DNA of 14,030 nt from Collinsella sp. Its GTDB lineage: Bacteria > Actinomycetota > Coriobacteriia > Coriobacteriales > Coriobacteriaceae. Each line of letters starts with the position of its first letter. Position 1 is the first letter of the stretch. The stretch lies in the NCBI GenBank assembly GCA_019419405.1, contig DYAA01000086.1:1-14030 (forward strand). The letters are read 5' to 3'. Position numbers and translations under genes: made by a program. Under the pieces are notes generated by a model, which was given only the letters and a program-made list of their open reading frames with translations, was not told the DNA's origin and did no database searches. Shown here in pieces: positions 6,308 to 12,281 of the stretch.

Positions 6308-6871
6308 CTAGACGCGGGAGACGAACTTGCCGTCGCGGGTGTCAACCTTAATGACCTCGCCCTCGTTGAGGTACATGGGGACCTGGATGACAGCGCCGGT
6401 GTCGATGGTGGCCGGCTTGGTGGAACCCTGGACGGTATCGCCCTTGAAGCCCGGGTCGGTCTGGACGATGGTGGTCTCGATGAACATCGGCGGGGTCACG
6501 CCCATGAGCTCGTCGTCGGCGAAGAGCAGCTGGCAGGTGTCATTCTCGCGCAGCCACTTGGCGTTCTCGCCCACCATATCCTCGGGAACGGGAACCTGCT
6601 CGTAGGACTCGTTATCCATGAAGATGTAGTCGGCGCCGTCGTTGTAGAGGTACTGGAACTCACGGGTGGTGAGCATGACGCTCTCGAACTTGGTGCCGGC
6701 GTTGCAGGTGTTCTCGACGACGCGGCCGCTCTTGATGTCGCGGGTCTTGTAGCGCACGAAAGCGCCGCCCTTGCCCGGCTTGACGTGCTGGAACTCGACG
6801 ATGGTGTAGACCTTGTCCTTAATGCGGAGACCGAGGCCGTTCTTGAAGTCGGCGGTAGAGATAGTAGGCAT
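6308..6871 (-). CDS. efp: Translation elongation factor P
   Basis: EF-P binds the ribosome between the P and E sites and rescues ribosomes stalled on consecutive prolines. The 187-residue protein has the expected three-domain length. The N-terminal KOW-like domain has the tip loop VKPGKGGAF, with Lys34 at the position that is modified in many species. The middle domain follows, and the C-terminal OB domain carries KGDTVQGSTKPATIDTGAVI and ends GKFVSRV. No gene for a lysine-modifying enzyme (EpmA/EpmB or YmfI type) is in the window, so the state of Lys34 cannot be read from here. The ATG has AAAGG seven to eight bases upstream. It heads the efp-to-recN block, with a candidate promoter just upstream. 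Confidence 0.96.
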   Translation of the reverse strand: MPTISTADFKNGLGLRIKDKVYTIVEFQHVKPGKGGAFVRYKTRDIKSGRVVENTCNAGTKFESVMLTTREFQYLYNDGADYIFMDNESYEQVPVPEDMVGENAKWLRENDTCQLLFADDELMGVTPPMFIETTIVQTDPGFKGDTVQGSTKPATIDTGAVIQVPMYLNEGEVIKVDTRDGKFVSRV

Positions 6872-6928
6872 AGCGACCTTTCTTGTTATTGGCTAGACGC
6901 ACAAACGTCCAAATTACATACGACCGAA

Positions 6929-6934
6929 ATTATA
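6929..6934 (-). promoter_or_regulatory. efp promoter, -10 box
   Basis: A perfect TATAAT lies on the minus strand between the terminator of the upstream peptidase gene and the efp start, giving a leader of roughly 50 bases. No good -35 box is visible 16-18 bases upstream, where the DNA is very GC-rich. The TG two bases before the hexamer may help. The terminator just upstream makes a promoter here necessary. Confidence 0.6.
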
Positions 6935-6965
6935 CACTTGCAGACGGCGGCTGCGGCGAGCGCAT

Positions 6966-7008
6966 AAAAAGAGAACGCGGGACGCCCGAATCGATCCGGA
7001 CGCCCCGC
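6966..7008 (-). terminator. Rho-independent terminator of the M24 peptidase gene
   Basis: The arms 6977-6988 and 6997-7008 form a 12-bp GC-rich stem. On the minus-strand transcript the two non-Watson-Crick positions (6982/7003 and 6985/7000) become G-U wobble pairs, whereas on the plus strand they would be A-C mismatches. The transcript then reads GTTCTCTTTTTAT, a good U-tract (6966-6975). Both signs point to the minus strand, ending transcription from the peptidase gene about 25 bases after its stop. Confidence 0.85.
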
Positions 7009-7030
7009 CCCAAAAATCTATCGAAATGGG

Positions 7031-8161
7031 CTAGCAATCGATGACGTGCAGGTCGTGCGGGGTCTTGGTGAAGGGCTCGTAGCCGTTCTCGGTGACGACA
7101 CCGTAGTCCTCCAGGCGCACGCCGCCCACACCGGGCAGGTAGACGCCGGGCTCCATGGTAATAACCGAGCCGACCTCAATGATGTTCTTGCTACGGTTGA
7201 AGTTGGGCAGCTCGTGGATGTCGATACCAACGCCGTGGCCCAGGCCATGGTTGTAGTAATCGCCATAACCGGCATCGCCGATGATCTTCTTGGAGAGCTT
7301 GAAGATGTCGTTGCCCTCGACGCCCGGATGGATGGCGGCGACGCATTCCTCGTGCGTGCGGCGCACGAGTGCGTACAGGTCGAGCTGCTCCTGCGTGGGC
7401 TCGCCCATCACGACGGTGCGTGTCATGTCGGAGCGGTAATCACAGTAGCCCGCACCGTAATCCATAAGAACGAAATCGCCCTTCTCGATCACGCGGTCGC
7501 TCGGCACGGCATGCGGGTTGGCGGTGTTGGGACCGCTCGCCACGATGGAGCCAAAGGCAAGGCTATCGGCGCCGTTGGCGAACATAAAGTTCTCGAGCTC
7601 GTTGCGAACCTGCTTCTCGGTCATACCGGGCTTAATAAAGCCGAGCATGTGCTGGAAGGCGGCATCGGTGATCGACTGCGCATGGCGCATGAGCTCGATC
7701 TCCTCGGCGTCCTTGATGGCGCGCATCTTGCGAATGTCGTCATGCATCAGCGGCAGCATGCAGGCGACGGAACGATCCTCAAGGCCACGCTGAATACCCT
7801 GGTAGAAATTGATCTGCATGTCGTCCTCGACGGCGCAGACGCGGCACTTGTTGGCCGCGATCTTGCCAGCGACCCAACCGGGGATGGTTCCCTCGTCCAT
7901 GTCGTAGACCCAGGGGCTGCCGGCGGGCGTGTTCTCCTCAAAGCTGTTGAGATAGCGCGAGTCGGTATGGAACAGGCACTGGTCAGCCGTAATAAACGCC
8001 GCGTGCGGGAACTCGAAGGTGTAGTCGAAGACGCCCTTCACGCCCGTGAGCCAACGAAGATTTGCCTCGTCGCGCACCACGATAGCGTCGTAGCCGCGCT
8101 CGACCATCAGGGCACGGACACGTTCGATACGACCGGCAGGACCGGCAGCAAACTCAGACAT
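7031..8161 (-). CDS. M24 family Xaa-Pro aminopeptidase/dipeptidase
   Basis: This cytoplasmic metallopeptidase of 376 residues releases N-terminal residues preceding proline (PepP/PepQ type). Residues 1 to about 140 are the creatinase-like N-terminal domain (ERGYDAIVVRDEANLRWLTG). Residues about 150-370 are the pita-bread catalytic domain. All five metal ligands are present: Asp234 (LMDYG), Asp245 (SDMTRT), His309 (GLGHGVG), Glu337 (TMEPGVY) and Glu351 (VRLEDYG). The second histidine of the family, His316 (IHE), is also present. The ATG at 8159-8161 has AAAGGA seven bases upstream. It is transcribed alone, with its own leader and terminator, between the aroB-like gene and efp. A peptidase of this family directly before efp is a common arrangement. 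Aminopeptidase P and prolidase cannot be told apart with certainty here. Confidence 0.93.
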   Translation of the reverse strand: MSEFAAGPAGRIERVRALMVERGYDAIVVRDEANLRWLTGVKGVFDYTFEFPHAAFITADQCLFHTDSRYLNSFEENTPAGSPWVYDMDEGTIPGWVAGKIAANKCRVCAVEDDMQINFYQGIQRGLEDRSVACMLPLMHDDIRKMRAIKDAEEIELMRHAQSITDAAFQHMLGFIKPGMTEKQVRNELENFMFANGADSLAFGSIVASGPNTANPHAVPSDRVIEKGDFVLMDYGAGYCDYRSDMTRTVVMGEPTQEQLDLYALVRRTHEECVAAIHPGVEGNDIFKLSKKIIGDAGYGDYYNHGLGHGVGIDIHELPNFNRSKNIIEVGSVITMEPGVYLPGVGGVRLEDYGVVTENGYEPFTKTPHDLHVIDC

Positions 8162-8193
8162 GCAGATTCCTTTCTTATTGTCTCTATAAAGAC

Positions 8194-8256
8194 GGGACGG
8201 GTCTCAACCGAACGTCAGAATCGCATGCGATCCGCAACCGATTGGAAACCCGTCCC
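8194..8256 (-). other. Structured RNA-like element between the aroB-like and peptidase genes
   Basis: GGGACGGGT (8194-8202) pairs exactly with ACCCGTCCC (8248-8256) across 45 bases. The enclosed stretch holds the perfect 12-base palindrome ATCGCATGCGAT (8220-8231) and two direct copies of CAACCG (8205-8210 and 8235-8240), so a branched fold is possible. On the minus transcript the closing stem is followed by GTCTTTATAG, a weak U-tract. It may be the terminator of the alaS-aroB block or a 5' leader structure of the peptidase gene. It matches no riboswitch or T-box that I recognise. Confidence 0.5.
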
Positions 8257-8258
8257 TC

Positions 8259-8287
8259 AACATGATACGAAAGACGAAGGATGTCAA
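8259..8287 (-). promoter_or_regulatory. Candidate promoter of the M24 peptidase gene
   Basis: A perfect TTGACA lies on the minus strand at 8282-8287, just after the aroB-like stop codon. With 17-base spacing the -10 would be CATGTT (8259-8264), which is weak. With 14-base spacing it would be TATCAT (8262-8267), a better hexamer but a short spacer. Either start would place the 5' end of the transcript at or very near the structured element at 8194-8256. Confidence 0.4.
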
Positions 8288-8293
8288 TAAAAC

Positions 8294-9403
8294 TTAGAGA
8301 AGTTCTTTGCGAGAAGCCAAGTAGGCATGAGCATGGCGCTCAAGAACCTCGTCCTCAACGCTCGTTAGACGAATGGCGCCGAGTGCCGCGGGCAGCGGCA
8401 ACATGCTGCGGTTTGAGCGGGCGAACTGCTGCTTGCGGAACTCCTCGATAAACGCGGTGGGCTCCAGGTCGAAGGCAAGCTCCTCGATACCAAAGTCCTC
8501 CAGGCAGTCATCGACCTCAAAAACGTAATCGATATCGAAGTCGCAAGCATCATGGGCAACGCGCGCCTCAAAACGCATGCCCTCGGACAACAACTGGTAG
8601 GCAGGGATCTGCGAAGCGGCATCGCCCAAGCAGGCGCGCAGGGTACGCTCCCCCGTCTTACCAAAATCGAGCGCATGGCGGGCGCTCGGGTTCGTAGCCA
8701 TCAGTACGTCCTTGCGGGCAGTCTGAGACCACTGCACGGCATTGACGAGCGCGACCTCCTCGCCCGCGAGAATCTCGGGGACGGTCTCAGTAAACTGATT
8801 CCAGCGGGACTTGCTGCTCGAAAGCATGGTGCCAACAAGTACCACATAGCCGAGCTTGAGGCCCTCGGGGTCCGCCTCGCGAACAAGGTCGAGGTCGCAC
8901 ACGACCAAGCCCGGCTCGGGACGGAACGCGATAGCGGGAAGTGCATTCGCCGACGAGGCGACGAGCGGCTTCATGGTCGTCGCGACCGTAAGCATGGCGT
9001 CGAACGTCGTCGGCAGCAAGGCGCACTCGGTGCGACCGCACCACTGATTGGCACACCAACAAACGACCGAGCAGGTCACCGTGTCGCCGACAGCGACAAT
9101 CAGGTCGTCGCAGGTAATGCCGTTAGCCGACAGGGCGCCAAAGACGGTATCGGCATCGGCCAGCATAGCGCCGGCAGGCGAAACCTCAAGCGAAAGCTGC
9201 GACACGGCAAAACCGGCGTCGACCAGCGCATGCTCGACGACCTCGCCAAAACGCTCGGATGCGCCTTCGTTCCAAACCACCATCGCGCGTTTAGGCTTGC
9301 CCACAGCCGAGGCAAACATGCGCGGCAGCTCCTCGAACGCGCCCAATCCGACGCGGACATCGACACTGCGGTTTTGGAAATTGATAAGTTGACGGCGAAT
9401 CAT
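8294..9403 (-). CDS. aroB: 3-dehydroquinate synthase (AroB)-like protein, active-site residues lost
   Basis: The 369-residue protein aligns over its whole length with 3-dehydroquinate synthase, the second shikimate-pathway enzyme, and lies next to shikimate kinase. Shared landmarks are ADADTVFGAL (82-91), LPTT (130-133), GLVVCDLDLV (165-174) and the C-terminal helical domain. The catalytic residues are missing. The dinucleotide motif GGGVVGD is replaced by GDTVTCS (106-112). The region normally holding VDSSVGGKT reads LTVATTMK. The zinc-ligand glutamate region reads GYVVLVG (185-191). The NLGHTFGH motif reads DFGKTGER (246-253). The HGEAV segment is also lost. Five cysteines fall at 111, 115, 117, 122 and 127. 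The frame is intact, so it is not decaying in an obvious way. The ATG at 9403 overlaps the aroK stop (ATGA). It is probably not an active dehydroquinate synthase; its real role is unknown. Confidence 0.8.
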   Translation of the reverse strand: MIRRQLINFQNRSVDVRVGLGAFEELPRMFASAVGKPKRAMVVWNEGASERFGEVVEHALVDAGFAVSQLSLEVSPAGAMLADADTVFGALSANGITCDDLIVAVGDTVTCSVVCWCANQWCGRTECALLPTTFDAMLTVATTMKPLVASSANALPAIAFRPEPGLVVCDLDLVREADPEGLKLGYVVLVGTMLSSSKSRWNQFTETVPEILAGEEVALVNAVQWSQTARKDVLMATNPSARHALDFGKTGERTLRACLGDAASQIPAYQLLSEGMRFEARVAHDACDFDIDYVFEVDDCLEDFGIEELAFDLEPTAFIEEFRKQQFARSNRSMLPLPAALGAIRLTSVEDEVLERHAHAYLASRKELL

Positions 9404-9933
9404 AGCAGTCCACGCTCCAAAAGCATCTCGGCACAAAGGTAGGAAACGTCCTCGAAGGACTTGTTGCGAATATCAAGGGTAATATCGGCGGCTTGGCGAT
9501 ACAGCGGACGGCGATGCTCAAACAGGCGCGCGGCGTGCTCGGGCGAGCGGAAATCGGGTCGGGTATCGGAACGGCGAATCTGGCGCAACGAGTCCTCAAA
9601 GTCGCCTTCGAGGTACACGCATGTACCCATCTCGTGCATCAGCTCAATGTTCACCGGCGTCTCGACGATGCCACCCCCGCACGATACCAGCAGGCTGCGC
9701 TCGCTCTGAAGCGAACGGAGTGCCGAGGTCTCGAGCTCGCGAAAACGATCCTCACCCTCGGTCTTAAATATCTCGGTCACCGACTTGCCGCATCGACGCA
9801 CAACCAAACGATCGGTATCGATGAATCGACGCTTGAACATAGTGCCCACATTGCGCGCAAGCGTCGACTTGCCCGCGCCCAAAAAGCCGATAAAGAAGAT
9901 ATGGTCGCAGCCGTGTTTGATGTGCTGAGACAT
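9400..9933 (-). CDS. aroK: Shikimate kinase
   Basis: This enzyme phosphorylates shikimate to shikimate-3-phosphate with ATP, in the path to aromatic amino acids. The 177-residue protein has the Walker A loop GFLGAGKST (16-24), the DxD motif FIDTD (37-41) that binds Mg and shikimate, EDRFRELE with the substrate-binding Arg65, the GGG loop (86-88), the lid arginine in TRPDF (124-128), and the RRPLY region (141-145). All expected catalytic residues are present, in contrast to the AroB-like partner. The ATG at 9931-9933 is eight bases after the yqeG stop, with AGGAA-type purines overlapping that stop. The 3' end overlaps the aroB-like gene by four bases. Confidence 0.93.
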   Translation of the reverse strand: MSQHIKHGCDHIFFIGFLGAGKSTLARNVGTMFKRRFIDTDRLVVRRCGKSVTEIFKTEGEDRFRELETSALRSLQSERSLLVSCGGGIVETPVNIELMHEMGTCVYLEGDFEDSLRQIRRSDTRPDFRSPEHAARLFEHRRPLYRQAADITLDIRNKSFEDVSYLCAEMLLERGLL

Positions 9934-9941
9934 GGCGAAAC

Positions 9942-10439
9942 CTATTCCTCGCAGGGAAGGTCGCGCAGGGCCCGGCGCTCAAAGATACGGAAGATCTGCG
10001 TGTACCACAGGTCCTGGGTTGCCTGCGGCTTGACCAGAATAGTGTCAACGCCGGCAAAGTTTCCGCTCCATACGTCGGTGTACAGCTGGTCACCGATCAG
10101 CACGGCCTCGTCGGCCGTGGCGCCCAGACGCTTAAGGCCCGCTTTGAGGGCAAATGGCGCCGGCTTCATGGCGTGGCTAATGGCCTCGAGCCCCAACTCA
10201 CGAGCCGAAGCCATGACCTGGTCGCGATGCCAGTTGTTGGACACCATGCACAGCTTAAAGCCCTTGGCATGGGCGGCCTCGAGCCAGGCGGAGACCGCAG
10301 CGGGAACCTGCTCGGTATCACGCGGCACCAGGGTGTTGTCGCGGTCGAGCAGAATGGCGCGCTTGCCGTCGGCCCACAGGGTATCGAGGTCGATGCGATC
10401 GACCGAGGCAACATATCGTTTGGGGCTAAAAATCCTCAT
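9942..10439 (-). CDS. YqeG family HAD IIIA-type phosphatase
   Basis: This 165-residue protein of the haloacid dehalogenase superfamily is related to Bacillus YqeG and to mitochondrial phosphatidylglycerophosphate phosphatase; the substrate here is not known. The motifs are motif I LLDRDNTLVP (nucleophile Asp32, acid Asp34), motif II VSNN (66-69), the motif III lysine at Lys92 (MKPAP), and motif IV GDQLYTDV (116-123). The usual second residue of the DLDNT motif is Arg here, which is unusual but does not touch a catalytic position. The ATG at 10437-10439 is two bases after the mltG stop. A TTG at 10449-10451 is possible but would give an extra four residues with no better ribosome binding site. 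It is cotranscribed with mltG and aroK. Confidence 0.88.
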   Translation of the reverse strand: MRIFSPKRYVASVDRIDLDTLWADGKRAILLDRDNTLVPRDTEQVPAAVSAWLEAAHAKGFKLCMVSNNWHRDQVMASARELGLEAISHAMKPAPFALKAGLKRLGATADEAVLIGDQLYTDVWSGNFAGVDTILVKPQATQDLWYTQIFRIFERRALRDLPCEE

Positions 10440-10441
10440 GA

Positions 10442-11851
10442 TCAATTCCAAGACTGTTGATGCTCTTCGTAGGTCTTCGAGAAATACTCCTCGTCCTGCG
10501 TAATGTAGAAATACAGGTCGTCGGAGTCGGTCGGCTCAAGGGTGGCCTTGAGCGCCTCGAGCGACGGAGAGCAGATGGGCGTGGGCGGCAGGCCCTCGTG
10601 CTTATAGGTGTTATAGGGGTTATCACTCTGCAGGTCGTCGGCGGTAACCTCGCCACCGGTGACGTACATCATGGTCGCGTCGCTGTTGAGGTAGCGCAGG
10701 CCATCGAGCTTGCCTGCCAGACGGTTATAGAAAACCGATGCCACATGCGCGCGCTGGTCGGCGTTGAGGCCCTCGCGCTCGACGATGGAGGCAAGGTTAA
10801 CGATGTCGTAATCGGACATATCCACGCCATAGCGCTCCTTAATCTTGGCCTCGCAGCTGGCAAAGTCAAGCGACTTATACTCGGCGTTGAACTGGTCAAG
10901 CATGGCGCGAATCACATCATCGGCGCTTGGGTCCTTACCAAGCGAATAGGTCTTGGGGAACAGGAAACCCTCGAGCGAATCGTTTGCAGCGCCCTCAAGG
11001 AAGCTATAGTCCTTCACATAGTTGGAGGCCTTTGCCTGATTGAGGAAGTCTTCCTTGGAGATACTGTCGTATGCCTTGGCCACGCGATCGGCGACCTGGT
11101 CAACCGTCAGGCCCTCTGGGATAGTCAGTGCATCGGAGCCCGCATTGGGGCCCTCCATGAGCTGCTGAACGACCTTGGTCGCGTCCATGAGCGTCGTGAA
11201 CGAGTAGGTGCCGGGCTTGAGCGACATGTCCGCGTTGAGCTTTTTGACCGCCGCATAGTAATCCTTGGGATTCTCGACAATATGGTTCTCGGAGAGAATC
11301 GAGGCGATCGTGTCGCCCGAGGCGCCCTCGGGAATCGTAACGGTAACCTGCTGGCCAGCGGTGACACTCACGTCCCCCCCACCAAACAAGCCCTTGACGG
11401 CCGGTACGACGAAGAAGGCGATGGCAGCGAGAACGATCACCGCAACCACAACGCCGATAATCATAGGCACCGGCGAGCTTTTCTTTTGGGCACCGCGTCG
11501 AGCATGCGTGTTATAGCTCGAGCGCGAGGCCGGAGCCACGCCATGCGAGCCGCGTACGTGATGCGCGTGCGATTGAGGGACCTGCGCGCGCTGGGTGGGC
11601 GCCTGCTGTTTAAAGCGGGCGCCACCTGCAGGCTGGGCTGCATGGGCAGAGGACTGCTGAGCAGGACGACGAACAGGCTGCTGGCCCGGACGCTGAGCGG
11701 GCTGCGCGGGGCGAGAGGAGGGCTGCGCCGGACGTGCGGCGGGTTGGGCCGCGCGCTGGGTCGGCTGCACCGGACGTTGGCCGGACGGTGCAGGGCGCGA
11801 CACAGACTGTCGTGTACGATTCGGCTGGCGCGGATCGGAAGCGCTAGGCAT
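10442..11851 (-). CDS. mltG: Endolytic transglycosylase MltG with long Pro/Gln-rich N-terminus
   Basis: MltG is an inner-membrane lytic transglycosylase that cuts growing glycan strands and so ends peptidoglycan chain elongation. The 469-residue protein has a low-complexity, positively charged N-terminus (1 to about 127) rich in Pro, Ala, Gln and Arg with PAQ/RPAQ-like repeats. One membrane helix follows (about 128-150), then a LysM-like domain (about 165-300, containing TIPEGASGDTIASIL and TIPEGLTVDQVADRV) and the YceG catalytic domain. The catalytic glutamate is Glu358 in ASIVEREG. Also present are LNSDATMMYV (usual LQSDPT) and NPYNTYKHEGLPPTPI. The membrane topology places the long N-terminus in the cytoplasm. 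The ATG overlaps the ruvX end by eight bases. Confidence 0.93.
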   Translation of the reverse strand: MPSASDPRQPNRTRQSVSRPAPSGQRPVQPTQRAAQPAARPAQPSSRPAQPAQRPGQQPVRRPAQQSSAHAAQPAGGARFKQQAPTQRAQVPQSHAHHVRGSHGVAPASRSSYNTHARRGAQKKSSPVPMIIGVVVAVIVLAAIAFFVVPAVKGLFGGGDVSVTAGQQVTVTIPEGASGDTIASILSENHIVENPKDYYAAVKKLNADMSLKPGTYSFTTLMDATKVVQQLMEGPNAGSDALTIPEGLTVDQVADRVAKAYDSISKEDFLNQAKASNYVKDYSFLEGAANDSLEGFLFPKTYSLGKDPSADDVIRAMLDQFNAEYKSLDFASCEAKIKERYGVDMSDYDIVNLASIVEREGLNADQRAHVASVFYNRLAGKLDGLRYLNSDATMMYVTGGEVTADDLQSDNPYNTYKHEGLPPTPICSPSLEALKATLEPTDSDDLYFYITQDEEYFSKTYEEHQQSWN

Positions 11852-12272
11852 GCGAAACCTCCTCGTTTTTGCGATCGAGCCATGTCTGCAAGAACAGGCT
11901 AGCGGCGATCATGTCAATCTTGCCCCTCATCTGCTTTTCGTTGAGTCCCTGCTCGCGCAGGATACGCTTGGCCTCTTGCGAGGACAGGCGCTCATCCTCA
12001 AACACCAGCGGAAGGCCGAGCTCGTCTGCAATCTTTTGCGCCACGGCGGCAACGCGCTCGGCCTGGGGGCCGGGTTCGCCGGCCATGGTCAGGGGACGTC
12101 CGCTTACCAGGATGTCAGGCTCATAGTCCTCGACCAGATAGCGGAACGTCTTGGCCATACCGGTGACCTCAGCGGTCGGGAGCACCTTGACGGGCATCGC
12201 CATCTTGCCATCACGGCTCGAGACGGCGATGCCGATCCTGGTCTCCCCTATGTCCAGCGCGAGCGCGACCAC
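11844..12272 (-). CDS. ruvX: RuvX/YqgF family Holliday junction resolvase-like nuclease
   Basis: This 142-residue protein has an RNase H-like fold. Members of this family are linked to Holliday-junction resolution and to processing of the 5' end of pre-16S rRNA. Visible motifs are ALDIGETRIGIA with the metal ligand Asp7, the FEDERLSSQEA segment (91-101), and the C-terminal Asp120 in KIDMIAASLFLQ. The start is GTG at 12270-12272, nine bases after the alaS stop; no ATG is available and no clear ribosome binding site is seen. The order alaS-ruvX-mltG is widespread, and the gene overlaps mltG by eight bases. Confidence 0.93.
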   Translation of the reverse strand: MVALALDIGETRIGIAVSSRDGKMAMPVKVLPTAEVTGMAKTFRYLVEDYEPDILVSGRPLTMAGEPGPQAERVAAVAQKIADELGLPLVFEDERLSSQEAKRILREQGLNEKQMRGKIDMIAASLFLQTWLDRKNEEVSHA

Positions 12273-12281
12273 AGCGACTAC

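Noticed and set aside
6305..6967. 220-codon open frame on the plus strand, antisense to efp
   Set aside because: It is a codon-bias shadow of EF-P, which is unmistakable on the minus strand.
8194..8256. tRNA or T-box in the spacer before the peptidase gene
   Set aside because: At 63 bases it is too short for a tRNA, has no TTCGANTC-type T-loop or anticodon arm, and lacks the conserved T-box sequence.
7046..8290. 414-codon open frame on the plus strand, antisense to the M24 peptidase
   Set aside because: The minus strand encodes a peptidase with all five metal ligands; the antisense frame has no recognisable motif and no ribosome binding site that stands out.
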